64,000 nt of DNA from Zoroaster sp. YZ-2022 (GCA_029582265.1 CM055828.1:13799777-13863776), one strand, 5' to 3'. Shown: positions 1-8,901, counted from the stretch's first letter. Notes: generated by a model not told the origin, from the letters alone. Translations and numbers: made by a program.

Positions 1-438
1 GACTATAGTGAAATTGTGAGCGGAGCGAGCGAAATTTACGAACATCATGGATATTTAAATAGAGATGAAATTTTACAAAAAACAATTCTCATCGAAAAAT
101 ATAACGTTGTACTCGGATGGCACGATGTTTTTAAACAACCCTTTTTTATGTTTAACATTTCACCCACATACTGTAGTATTTTTACGCAATTTAAAAAAAC
201 CAATAGTTTTGTTACGCACTCAGCAACGCGTGATTATGCACCCAATGTTTATCACATTCCTTCTCCACAACGAGATGATAAATTTCATTTTATCGATAAT
301 GAACCGCAACATTTAAAGTATGAAATGTGTTTTAAAATGAGTAATATTCAAAAAGTTTTTGTAGAAGCCACCTTTTTTGGTGCGTTAAATTCTAAAATCT
401 GTTTTAATATAAAAATTAAAAGTTTACCGCTAAATTAA
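1..438 (+). CDS. MASxYGPS-family accessory protein, 5' end outside window
   Basis: The frame is open from base 1 to the stop at 436-438, so the gene begins before the window; the GTG at 16 is just an internal valine. The visible part has an EHHGY motif followed by about 110 residues ending in a CFNIKIKSL tail. The same layout (EHHGH motif, PQHLECEICF-like segment, CFDIKIKSL tail) is seen in 47906-48384 and 48422-48975 of Polinton copy 2 and, more loosely, in the next gene here. It is therefore one member of a tandem paralogue family at the left end of this virus lineage. I recognise no domain, signal peptide or membrane segment, and the function is unknown. Confidence 0.6.
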   Translation, partial: DYSEIVSGASEIYEHHGYLNRDEILQKTILIEKYNVVLGWHDVFKQPFFMFNISPTYCSIFTQFKKTNSFVTHSATRDYAPNVYHIPSPQRDDKFHFIDNEPQHLKYEMCFKMSNIQKVFVEATFFGALNSKICFNIKIKSLPLN

Positions 439-465
439 AATTTTATTTCTATACTTAATATAAAT

Positions 466-1053
466 ATGGCGAGTATTTATGGACCTAGTGGAAGTAAAAG
501 CCAGCTAGCTTTGTATAGTAGCGGTGTAAAAGAATCAAAATTAAACTTCATTGAACATACTACAGGACATATTGAACCGAGTCAACTTTTAGAAACTTAC
601 AGATTTTTTAGTTCTTCGCGAGAAGAAATAAACTTAGAAATATATTGGAGTAGTAATTTAAATCAGCTACTTTTTTATGTTAGTAATTTATCATTTTATT
701 CATTATGTGTTAACGTAATTACAGGTGAAAATATTACTTATTCTACCGTAAAAACTGAAAAAAGTGATGTATTGATGACTCATATTCCTTTCCCCTTTAT
801 ACATAGTGATGAAGTTAGTTTTATATCCGAAAAACTTGTTCCTTGTCCAAGTGATAGACCAATGAGTTGCCCTCGTTATATGAAAAGAGTTAGTTTTTCA
901 AAGGGGCCGCAGCTTGTAGAATATATATTATGCTACATTTCAGCATCTAGTAAAGTCTTTGCACAAATAAAGTGTTTTGGTGATTTAGAATCGGGAATAT
1001 GTTACGATATAATAATTCAATTTTTTCCAATTAGTGGTTTTCCCGTAGGTTAA
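466..1053 (+). CDS. MASxYGPS-family accessory protein, intact
   Basis: This 195-codon frame starts MASIYGPSGSK, the same opening as the gene at 48975 (minus) in Polinton copy 2. The ATG lies 27 bases after the previous gene's stop and directly behind an AT-rich TTAATATAAAT stretch that could act as a TATA-like element. An IEHTTGHIEPSQ segment corresponds to the IEHHGHI-PSEI motif of the paralogues, and the C-terminus (SGICYDIIIQ) matches their CFDIKI tail. The middle is more diverged and longer than in the paralogues. No catalytic motif or membrane helix is visible. Keeping an open frame next to badly broken core genes is notable but may be chance. Function unknown. Confidence 0.65.
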   Translation: MASIYGPSGSKSQLALYSSGVKESKLNFIEHTTGHIEPSQLLETYRFFSSSREEINLEIYWSSNLNQLLFYVSNLSFYSLCVNVITGENITYSTVKTEKSDVLMTHIPFPFIHSDEVSFISEKLVPCPSDRPMSCPRYMKRVSFSKGPQLVEYILCYISASSKVFAQIKCFGDLESGICYDIIIQFFPISGFPVG

Positions 1054-1104
1054 AAAACTTTTCCATTAAATTAAAAAATAATAATCTTGGTATTAATAAA
1101 AACA

Positions 1105-1704
1105 ATGAGCGAATCAACGAATGTACTTTATCCAGTTTTATCGAATGACGAGAGCGCTAAAGAATTTCGATTGCAAAAAATCGACGATATTCAAAAAGAA
1201 TTACGAATTGAAATAAACGAACGAGAGGGTGTATATAAAAAATATAATAAAATAATCAACGCTTGTAACGTTGTAGAAACAATGGCTGAATTGGGCTGTA
1301 TGGGAGCAGGAGCCATCGGAATAGCCAGTATCGCTACAGTCATATCGTCCCCCGTGGGATACGCTTTAGAAGGTTTAGCCTTGGGGTTGGGCGGAGGAGC
1401 GTTCGCTCTTAGATACGTAAAAAATAAATTGTATAAAAAAGCTAAAAAACATGACGAAATACGAATTCTAGCTTTATCTAAACTTAACACGATCGAAAAC
1501 CACGTTTCTAAAGCCATCCAAGACGGCTACATAAGTCAAGAAGAATTTGTGCTCATAAGCGAAGAGCGAGATAAATATTACAAAATGAAAGAAAAAATCC
1601 GAAACTGCGAGAGCGCTTCGCAACAGCGTAAAACAAAAACAGAGGTTGAACCCATTGCTGAAGAAAAAAAAATTCTTATAGAAAAACTTTTGAGTTTAAA
1701 GTGA
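1105..1704 (+). CDS. Polinton-associated glycine-rich hairpin membrane protein
   Basis: The frame opens at 1087, but the first ATG is at 1105, giving about 199 residues. The N-terminal third is charged and predicted helical. A central glycine/alanine-rich hydrophobic stretch (about residues 68-110, with GCMGAGAIGIAS and LALGLGGGAFAL) looks like a membrane hairpin or glycine zipper. A lysine-rich helical region follows, with an ISQEEFVLIS motif. The C-terminal half is closely matched by 47322-47879 (minus) in Polinton copy 2, so this is a conserved gene of the lineage. An ATAATCTTG motif lies 15-25 bases before the ATG and resembles the sequence upstream of 2511 and of polB at 15262. A membrane or virion role is inference. 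Confidence 0.65.
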   Translation: MSESTNVLYPVLSNDESAKEFRLQKIDDIQKELRIEINEREGVYKKYNKIINACNVVETMAELGCMGAGAIGIASIATVISSPVGYALEGLALGLGGGAFALRYVKNKLYKKAKKHDEIRILALSKLNTIENHVSKAIQDGYISQEEFVLISEERDKYYKMKEKIRNCESASQQRKTKTEVEPIAEEKKILIEKLLSLK

Positions 1705-1920
1705 GTATAAATAAAAATTATTACACCAAAAAACACGCTTCGCAAGTAGCGGAGCGACCGCCACCGTACAATTTAAAGTTTTAGTACAATGTTTACAATT
1801 AGTTCTAAATGCCAAAAAATTATGATTTATAAATTTCTTTCCAACAACTCTTTCATCACTAAATTATAATGTTGTCTGGCTTTTCTTTAAATTTTTTAAC
1901 TACTATAATTTAAAAAAAAA

Positions 1921-2511
1921 TTATTTTTCATCGTCTGAATTATCTAAAATTTCATTCTCATCAAACGGTAATAACCGACTAAAAGAAAACCAAAGATTAG
2001 AATAATAAGGCGGGTGGGAACAATAAAAATTACCGCAACATTGTAAAGTGTTAAATACAAAATCTTTTTTATGGCCGTATAAAAAACGAACTGTACTTTC
2101 TGAATTTGTTTTAAAAATTTCTTGGTTTTCACTAAAAAATGACCATTCTTTTTTAAAACCTTTATAATATCCTTTCGATCTTTTACATTCAAAATGCGTA
2201 ATTTTATAATACACATTTTTTTCTACACTAAAAATGTAAAAATTGGGCTTTAGATAGTTTTTTTCATCTATTAAATTTTCTAATTTAAACGTTATGTTGA
2301 CATAACCAATAGTTAACTCTATGAGTGAAAAATTAAAAGGTATAAGTTTACAATCTGTACTTGGTAAATATATCTCTAAATTATTTATTCTATATAATGG
2401 CACATTTTTATACAAATGTACTTTTTCTGCAGGATTATCTTTTGATAAAATGCCTTGTATATTAACTATCGACTTGTTTGATCGCTGCAAATCTTCAGAT
2501 TTTGTCGTCAT
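1921..2511 (-). CDS. Orphan 196-residue accessory protein, intact
   Basis: The frame is complete, opening MTTKSEDLQ and ending in an acidic tail (DNSDDEK). It has no counterpart in Polinton copy 2. The composition (many Asn, Tyr, Phe and Lys, with alternating hydrophobic residues such as LEIYLP and VNITFKLENL) suggests a beta-rich soluble protein. There is no signal peptide, membrane helix or catalytic motif. It converges on the hairpin-protein gene ending at 1704 and lies next to the repeat-rich element end. Its 5' flank carries an ATTATCTTGTTAAATA motif shared with polB of copy 1. It could be a virus-specific accessory gene such as host modulation, but that is a guess. Confidence 0.6.
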   Translation of the reverse strand: MTTKSEDLQRSNKSIVNIQGILSKDNPAEKVHLYKNVPLYRINNLEIYLPSTDCKLIPFNFSLIELTIGYVNITFKLENLIDEKNYLKPNFYIFSVEKNVYYKITHFECKRSKGYYKGFKKEWSFFSENQEIFKTNSESTVRFLYGHKKDFVFNTLQCCGNFYCSHPPYYSNLWFSFSRLLPFDENEILDNSDDEK

Positions 2512-2513
2512 CT

Positions 2514-2537
2514 TTATTATTTAACAAGATAATCTTT
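2514..2537 (-). promoter_or_regulatory. Shared upstream motif (ATTATCTTGTT)
   Basis: Read on the minus strand, ATTATCTTGTTAAATA lies just upstream of the ATG at 2511. Nearly the same string, in the same orientation and distance, precedes polB (15262), and a variant (ATAATCTTGGTATTAATA) precedes the + strand gene at 1105. Three matches before three start codons suggest a shared promoter or initiator. Confidence 0.4.
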
Positions 2538-2549
2538 TTATATTTCAAT

Positions 2550-3185
2550 TTTTTTTTGTACACTTTTTTATTTATATGACGTCACCTTTTTTAAGTGACG
2601 TCATACATTTTTGACCAATCACCGTGCTCCCCTTAGTGGCTCCTACCAGTCAACAACTGGTAAGCTCACTTAAAAGAGGGGTAGTGGTGCAGACTCAGCG
2701 TCTTAACGCGCTCTCAAGAACATTTTCAAAATTTACAGGGGGTGGCCGCTTTTTAGAGAGGTGAGCCCGACCCCCCATCTGACATACAATATTTTTTATT
2801 ACACTTTTTTATTTTTATATGATGTCAACTTTTTTAAGTGACGTCATACATTTTTGACCAATCACCGTCCTCCCCTTAGTGGCTCAAAGTTTACAGGGGG
2901 TGGCCGCTTTTTAGAGGTTCATCACCCGGTTTTACAGGGGGTGGCCGCTTTTTAGAGAGGTGAGCCCGACCCCCCATCTGACATACAATATTTTTTATTA
3001 CACTTTTTTATTTTTATATGATGTCAACTTTTTTAAGTGACGTCATACATTTTTGACCAATCACCGTCCTCCCCTTAGTGGCTCAAAGTTTACAGGGGGT
3101 GGCCGCTTTTTAGAGGTTCATCACCCGGTTTTACAGGGGGTGGCCGCTTTTTAGAGAGGTGAGCCCGACCCCCCATCTGACATAC
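2550..3185. repeat. 199-bp tandem repeat at Polinton end fragment
   Basis: Two apparently identical 199-bp units occupy 2788-2986 and 2987-3185, and a diverged unit covers about 2550-2787. Each contains the string GGGGGTGGCCGCTTTTTAG once or twice and ends CCCCCCATCTGACATAC. Each unit carries a pair of TGACGTCA-like palindromes about 18 bases apart (the first often TGATGTCA), followed by TTTTTGACCAATCACCG. A similar TGACGTCA pair, in the same orientation, lies at 15412-15439 near the right end of copy 1. The array probably marks a Polinton terminus. Confidence 0.75.
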
Positions 3186-3836
3186 TACTTCTCTTAATTC
3201 TGAAATTCATTCACATTTCACCCGCCAAGTTTCTAATTTTCACATTCCCTATACCCGCACTGCTCTAGCTCATAAAACAATTAAATTTGAGGGACCAATG
3301 CTTTGGAATACGCTTAATGAGCAACTTAAAGGTTCCAAAAATATCTGTATATTTAAACGTGTCTTTAAATCTGTTACATTGGAATCTTATTGTTAATGAG
3401 TGTTTTACATACAGTATACTTGTACATTCTAATCCATATTACCTGACCTTTCAAGACCGTCTGTGTAGTTGTTGTCCTTTGTCTGTGTTAGTCCATTGTT
3501 GGTTTAGTAATTGTTGTTTTTCTTTGTGAACATGCATGTGCATTGAGACCCACTTTATATTTTGTTCACTGGTGGCTTGACCACGGGCCTTCATGGTTCA
3601 TTCAACTTTATTTTTATCTTTGTCTCAATGCGCGTGCATGCTATCAAGGGACCATTGCCTACAAGCTTTGCTTCATAAATGGATCCCTCTGCAGTATCAC
3701 TTTTGCTTTGTATCTATTCTTTAATTTTTCCAGTAATATTATTTTCTTGTACTTGACTTCTCTTGATTGATATTGTCATTACTGTTTTGATACTGTGGAA
3801 AATAAATGAACCTATGAACCTATGAACCTATGAACG
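3186..3836 (+). mobile_element. 5'-truncated LINE, 3' end only
   Basis: The segment opens in a frame whose translation (GPMLWNTLNEQLKGS, then FKRVFKS, then a stop) is typical of the extreme C-terminus of CR1/Jockey-type reverse transcriptases. About 430 bases of AT-rich 3' UTR follow. It ends with three copies of the 8-mer ATGAACCT, a microsatellite tail common in CR1-like elements. Downstream, viral coding sequence begins in mid-gene. The LINE therefore sits exactly at the junction between the inverted Polinton end fragment and copy 1. Clade assignment needs more of the reverse transcriptase. Confidence 0.65.
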
Positions 3837-4761
3837 AGTAGATTTAAATTCAAACGGATTAGGAACGGCTTATTATAGAAATATTTACGGTTACATTCCG
3901 GTGCCGGGAAAAAACTATGACAATTCAAATTTGCGTCATCGAAACGAGAAAAGGATGGATTTTGATAAAGAAAATGTTAATCTCGATAAAGTGAATAGCG
4001 ATAACGATATTGGAGGTTCGTACGTCGTTGAATACATTTCTCAATCTAAACGCGTTGAAACGGCGTGGACTAAATTTATATTATCTTTAGGATTAGCACG
4101 AGGTTTTACGGATGTCGGTACACAACGCATAAACGACTCTATAAGAACCTACATTTAGGCCTACGCGTTATTGGGAGCTCAAGCGCGAGTTAAAAGTGGA
4201 TTTTTCGCATATGGCGTTGGTTTAGACGCGCAACGTGAATTTATAAATATAGTAGATGCCGAGATTGATTCACCGGTCGATTTAACATTTTCTATTCAAC
4301 GATATCAAGATGTTTTACAATACGCTCGTTCGCAATTAAACTTTTGTATTGGAGAAAATGTATACATGATGCCGAGCGATATGAATTTACGAATAGGCAC
4401 GTACGCGGGATACAACAATAATATTTTGATCGCGACGAGTGATTTATCTCTAGGTTCAAATTTAGATACAAATTCAGAACCAGTTCCTCCCCCTATTTTA
4501 CCTTTACGCTCCACGTCAGCGCAATCACCGATGCCGTTAACCGCAAAGCACGTGGAAGAATCTAATGATCTAGAATCTCCCTCTACAATAGCACATACTC
4601 AAGAATCTCTCTCTACGCTTCGCGTTGGCGCAATAAAAGAAGACCCTTTAGAAGATGTTCTTTCTAGCGATGATAACCATCGAGAAGAAAAAAATTCTTT
4701 AATTATTGGTTTTGCAGTTTTAACCGGACTCGGCATTATGATTTATGAATTGTTATTTTAA
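3837..4761 (+). pseudogene. Tail-anchored Polinton protein, 5'-truncated
   Basis: Homologous to 49696-51075 in copy 2. The N-terminal half is lost at the LINE junction; the surviving frame begins around an LGTAYY motif and is cut by a TAG at 4156-4158. The second part (4171-4761) holds the best-conserved block, with SIQRYQDVLQYARSQLNF and MPSDMNLRIGTY motifs, then a Ser/Pro-rich linker. It ends in a hydrophobic helix (SLIIGFAVLTGLGIMIYELLF) that looks like a C-terminal membrane anchor. The family recurs in this lineage but I cannot assign a function; a virion membrane-associated protein is plausible. Confidence 0.6.
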
Positions 4762-4779
4762 CGTTTTCTGCGTATAGGC

Positions 4780-6071
4780 CTATGTTAAAATTAAAACTTC
4801 AACCCCCGTTAAAGCTAGCCACAAATGTTCCGCCGTCCACGCGACGACGCTGGAAGCTGTTTTAAATAACCAACTTATAACCGATCTTATAATAGCTGGT
4901 AAAGCGGCTAAAGCTTTCGCTCCTAGTTTAGCTAATACATTAGCTAGATTTTTAAAATGTTTTTTGTATCCACTCTTTTACACCACCGCTCGGTTCTGGT
5001 GCTGGTGGTATAGGTTTAGGGGGTATAGGTTTGGGTGGTAAAGGTTTGGGTAAAACTGAATTTACAGCATTAACGATCGATTCGATGATAAAAGCGATGG
5101 TCATACTAAAAGCCGTTAATATACTAACGATCGTTATACCTTGTTCTCTAAATAAAGTTTTAATTTTTTCACCCAACGTTACATCTCTTGACAACATTTG
5201 TTGAGCCGTTTCTTTAATTCTATTAATTTGACTACGAAGAACGTAATTATGCGCATCAATTTGTTCTAACAAAACTTGCTCGTCATCTTTTAGTTTTTTC
5301 AAATCTTGTTTATACTTTTCATCAACTTTTTGCCCTCGCTCGTTAGCGTCAGAAACTATTTCTTCCATATTGGATATTTTTTGATGGACTACTTTAAATT
5401 TAGTTAAAAGATTTAATTGTTCACCTCGATTCGTAGTCATGATTTCATTGAGCGCTTCTATTTCTCGCCATTCTATATTTAATTCCGTTTGAGCGTCTTG
5501 ATCTCTCAGAGTCTCAACAGCCATTTCGATAGCTTCTCCTACTTGTACTGATTTTTCTACCCGTTGCATCGGTATAGAGGGTAACCTTCTACGACCGCTT
5601 AGAGTATCCGGAGTTAATGGTTTTTCTGATTTGTCTACAACAACTATTAAACCTTTAAACGGGGCTTGAAATGGAAATAAATCAGTTAATGGTTTTAAAC
5701 CTTTGATTGATTTTACATTTAAAAATCCACCCGCTTTCATAGTTAGACGTATTTCTTTATTACCTTTAAAAAAAAAGCTCACCCACTCCTTTTTCATTTG
5801 GTTTGTAGTTGAATCTAGTATAGTCTTTTATAACGTCTTCACGACCAAAACTTGCATAAAAATCATCGACTATATCTTTACGTAATCTATTTTCTTGAGA
5901 TAAAGTTGGTGTACTAAAAGACGTTTCTTGTTCTCCCAACTGGGTGTTGATGGTATCATCTTCAATATATTCACCATCTGAATCTTCATCTTCATCTTCT
6001 TCTTCATCGTCGTCGTCAATATTTTGTAATAACGGATCTAGCGGCATAAGTTCATACCCTCCTTTCGCCAT
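4780..6071 (-). pseudogene. Coiled-coil/membrane Polinton protein, frameshifted
   Basis: Two overlapping frames make up one gene, paralleled by 51066-52497 in copy 2. The N-terminal part (5766-6071) opens MAKGGYELMP and carries a run of Asp/Glu. The second part (4952-5797) has a long coiled-coil region, a hydrophobic segment (ITIVSILTAFSMTIAFIIESIV) and a repeated PPKPIPP linker, and ends at WIQKT. A single-base length change in a T-run near 4955 puts the hydrophobic C-terminus (to 4780) out of frame, and another shift lies near 5770-5800. The architecture suggests a membrane-linked structural protein, but no named family was recognised. Confidence 0.6.
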
Positions 6072-6078
6072 TTTATAA

Positions 6079-6510
6079 TTACTTTTTATCTTTTTTCAAC
6101 AATTTATAACTCACGTAACCTATAGCGCTCATCCCTAGTACGATAAATAAAATTTCTCGCGTTTTTTGATCTTCACTAGGAACGTAAAAATCTTCTAGTT
6201 GCGGTTCGTCGTATAAATCAAGAGGTAAATTTATTCGTTCGCCCGTTACCCGCGAATATTCATTCATCGCTTCATCAATGTTGTTGAACGTTCTTACTGC
6301 GCTCGATTCTTTTTGTATTTTTTCGTTTAAATAATCTAGATATTTTAAACGCTTTTTACTAAATTCGTCTCTGGCTTTTGAAAGTCGTTCTATCGCTAAA
6401 TCGTGTCTTTTTTGTTCTTGCCGACCACCTCCAGAAAATAAAAAATTTGATCCGGTAAATGCCAACGCGTTGACTACCGCGCCTCCAATCATCATCGCTA
6501 TAGACACCAT
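6079..6510 (-). CDS. Small two-helix membrane protein of Polinton lineage
   Basis: An intact 143-residue frame opening MVSIAMMIGGAVVNAL. It has an N-terminal hydrophobic segment, a charged helical middle (RHDLAIERLSKARDEFSKKR) and a C-terminal membrane helix (ILFIVLGMSAIGYVSYKLL) followed by lysines. The counterpart in copy 2 (52516-52952) is frameshifted, so this is the better copy. It starts 48 bases from the divergent MCP gene, so the two may share a promoter region. Proteins of this layout accompany this Polinton type in many invertebrates (recalled, not searched). A capsid-membrane or minor virion role is inference. Confidence 0.7.
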   Translation of the reverse strand: MVSIAMMIGGAVVNALAFTGSNFLFSGGGRQEQKRHDLAIERLSKARDEFSKKRLKYLDYLNEKIQKESSAVRTFNNIDEAMNEYSRVTGERINLPLDLYDEPQLEDFYVPSEDQKTREILFIVLGMSAIGYVSYKLLKKDKK

Positions 6511-6558
6511 TTTTTTTTTTTAAAGATAAAAATATTTTATAGTTGTTAACTATAAACT

Positions 6559-7829
6559 ATGGCTAATAATACGTACGGAGATGTGCTCGATCCATACAGA
6601 AGAATAAGAGAACCTCGAGGTATAAAAGGATTGCGTCAAAAAGTCGTCATTACAAACAATCCTAGTACCATTAACGAAAATCAATTGTTAACGGTTCGTT
6701 TTCCAAATTTAGGAATGAACGACGTTATCGTTCCGAATACGGTTCGATTAGCTTTCAACATACAACTCGTTAGCGCGGATGATGATACGAGAACGTTGGT
6801 ACAAAACATTGGTAGAGCGATCGTAAAACATATAATCATTAAAATGGAAGGAAATGAAATATTTTCATTAGACGATGCGGATGTTTTCAATTGTTATAAA
6901 GACGAATGGTTAACCAAAGATCAACGCAATAATTTAGCGTATCAAGGAATCGAAACTGCAAACGTAACTAAATTAAGAATAGACGCTAGCGATAAGGTTC
7001 CCGCGGGTAACGGAGGAAAAGATAAAGCTATCGCGGATACGTATAAAAATAGATACCGCTGGATTTTGAATTGTTGACCGATCATCAACCCTACCATCAA
7101 TCGGGAATCGGAGATCGATTGACTTACGAACTCGTGTTTAATAAATTTTCGAGCGTGATTAAAAGCACCGACGATAATGCGAAATATATCATAAGCGGGA
7201 TTTCTTTAGAATTTCAAGTCGTTCGTATGCCGGAACTCGCTCGAACGATTAAAAATCAATATAGCAACCGGTTGAGTATATTGTTTGATCGCGTACTAAG
7301 ACAGAGCGTAACGCCGTTAAACAAAAAAGACACTACGTGGAATATAAATTTAAATACCCCCGCAAAAAGTATGAAAGGAATATTGTTTTTATTCAAAGAA
7401 CCCAACGTACAAGAAAGCAACAAGGTTTATCATCCAAAAATCGATAAAGTTTCAATTACGATCGAAAGCGTTCCCAATCAACTCTACGCGCATGGAATGC
7501 AAAGGTATCAACATTGGGAAGAGATTCAAAAGTATTTCGGCGATTCGAAACAACAACACGCTATTCAAGTCGTTAAAGCTTTAAATTTATCCAACGTTAA
7601 ACAAGCCGATTATTTACTCGACTGATACGGTTTATTTTTAGATATGAGAACGAGCGATGACAATCAAATACACGGAAGCGGAAGGCGAGTACAAAACTTG
7701 TCCGAAGGAATTACCATTCAAATTGAAAAAGAAGCGGAAGCCGCGGGTGAACTAAACATGTATACTTTTATTATTATGGACGCGCAACTCGTTATAAGAA
7801 ACGGGCGTTTTGAATCCGTCGATTATTAA
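6559..7829 (+). pseudogene. Polinton major capsid protein candidate (double jelly roll)
   Basis: Three frames (6559-7077, 7071-7625, 7644-7829) form one gene of about 420 codons. Recognisable blocks, in order, are the RKL/RRIREPRGIKGLRQK start, SLDDADVFNCYKDEWLTKDQ, LTDHQPYHQ, PNQLYAHGM and HGSGRRVQNLSEGITIQIEK, and it ends in GRFESVDY. Size, position just before the packaging ATPase, and block pattern fit the double-jelly-roll capsid protein of one Polinton/adintovirus group. The fold itself is not shown by the sequence. A frameshift near 7050-7070 and a TGA at 7623-7625 disable it. Copy 2 (52998-54276) is broken at different places, so these are independent decay events. Confidence 0.7.
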
Positions 7830-7846
7830 TACTAATATTAAAAGGA

Positions 7847-8446
7847 ATGTTACCTAAATATCCACACGCCGCGTTAATTTGCGGTCAAACCGGATGCGGA
7901 AAAACTGAATTTATTTTAAATTTATTAGAAAAAGAATATTTTAAACATTTTGAAAATATCGTTATATTATGCCCCACCATCTTTGACAATGATACTTATA
8001 AAAATAGAAAATGGATTCAAAACGATTTAAACGATATCTCATTAAACCGAGCTATACAAATTTATAGCGAGGTTTTCAAAGGAGAGGAAACGTTGTTTAT
8101 TATCGATGATTGTAGCGCGAATAAACAGTTGCATTATAAAAAATACGACGAGAATAATAAATGTATGATTACCCAATTAGCTTTTAGCGGTAGACACGTT
8201 AAACATAGCTGCTGGATTCTTTCTCAAAAATATAATAGCGTATTGAAAGATTTTAGAGAGCAACTCAAATGGGCGTGTTTATTTTATTGTAAAGATAGAG
8301 ACTCGTACGAGAATTGTCTTCGAGAAAATGATGTTATACCGACGGCTGAGTTACGAAAGCAAACGCGCGAGAAATTAAAACGAGTTTTACATCGCAAATT
8401 GATTTTAAAAACGGATCAACCTACCGGTTATGAGATACGTGACTAA
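7847..8446 (+). CDS. A32-like DNA packaging ATPase, intact
   Basis: An open frame of 199 codons beginning MLPKYPHAALICGQTGCGKT, with the Walker A motif GQTGCGKT at about residues 13-20. A Walker B motif (TLFIIDD) lies near residue 87, followed by a conserved FSGRHVKHS segment that fits the sensor/arginine region of FtsK-HerA family packaging ATPases. These enzymes pump viral DNA into preformed capsids. It follows the MCP by 17 bases, the usual neighbourhood in Polintons. The C-terminus is basic. It appears complete, unlike the copy 2 homologue (54306-54542), which loses everything after the first third. It may be short by family standards. Confidence 0.8.
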   Translation: MLPKYPHAALICGQTGCGKTEFILNLLEKEYFKHFENIVILCPTIFDNDTYKNRKWIQNDLNDISLNRAIQIYSEVFKGEETLFIIDDCSANKQLHYKKYDENNKCMITQLAFSGRHVKHSCWILSQKYNSVLKDFREQLKWACLFYCKDRDSYENCLRENDVIPTAELRKQTREKLKRVLHRKLILKTDQPTGYEIRD

Positions 8447-8449
8447 GTT

Positions 8450-8608
8450 ACCCATAGGTCGTTGGTAATTACCCATAGGTTACTTAGTAATTACCCATAG
8501 GTCGTTGGTAATTACCCATAGGTTACTTAGCAATTACCTATAGGTTACTTAGTAATTACCCATAGGTCGTTGGTGATTACCCATAGGTTATCTATAGGTT
8601 AGTGTTTT
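8450..8608. repeat. About 21-22-bp tandem repeat after the ATPase gene
   Basis: About seven copies of a unit built on ACCCATAGGT alternate between two forms, ACCCATAGGTCGTTGGTAATT and ACCCATAGGTTACTTAGTAAT(T). The array begins within five bases of the ATPase stop codon and ends before the next gene's AT-rich leader. It does not occur in copy 2. The alternating form suggests duplication of a 43-bp dimer. Confidence 0.85.
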
Positions 8609-8640
8609 TTATTTTTTAAATATCATAGATATATATAAAT

Positions 8641-8895
8641 ATGAATACTGAAAAAATTAATAATTTAGTATATAATCTTGCGCAACTTTTAACTACTGAA
8701 AAGGGAAAATTTTTACTAGTTCATCTTTTGTTTTATATCGATAATGAACAGTTTGTAAAAGAACTCGTTTTATTTTCAAATCATGTTAAAATAAAACAAT
8801 TTATAAAAGAACTCGTTTTATTTTTAAATGATAATAAAATGTACAAGTTGTTAGCTTTTTTTGAAAAATTCAAAAATATAATAAAAGCTGTTTAA
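8641..8895 (+). CDS. Small leucine-rich helical protein with internal duplication
   Basis: An 84-codon frame starting MNTEKINNLVYNL, preceded by TATATATAAATATG, a TATA-like leader. Two adjacent near-copies of a 12-residue block (QFVKELVLFSN and QFIKELVLFLN) show an internal duplication. The rest is helical and hydrophobic with a lysine-rich end. There is no counterpart in copy 2, where a different short membrane-type fragment occupies this slot. Function unknown. Its short length means it could be spurious, but the leader and spacing (about 190 bases after the ATPase, 6 before the next ATG) favour a real gene. Confidence 0.45.
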   Translation: MNTEKINNLVYNLAQLLTTEKGKFLLVHLLFYIDNEQFVKELVLFSNHVKIKQFIKELVLFLNDNKMYKLLAFFEKFKNIIKAV

Positions 8896-8901
8896 TAATA
8901 A

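Noticed and set aside
8450..8608. CRISPR-like array of regularly spaced repeats
   Set aside because: Units are directly adjacent, with no unique spacers, no Cas genes, and the DNA is animal. It is a tandem repeat.
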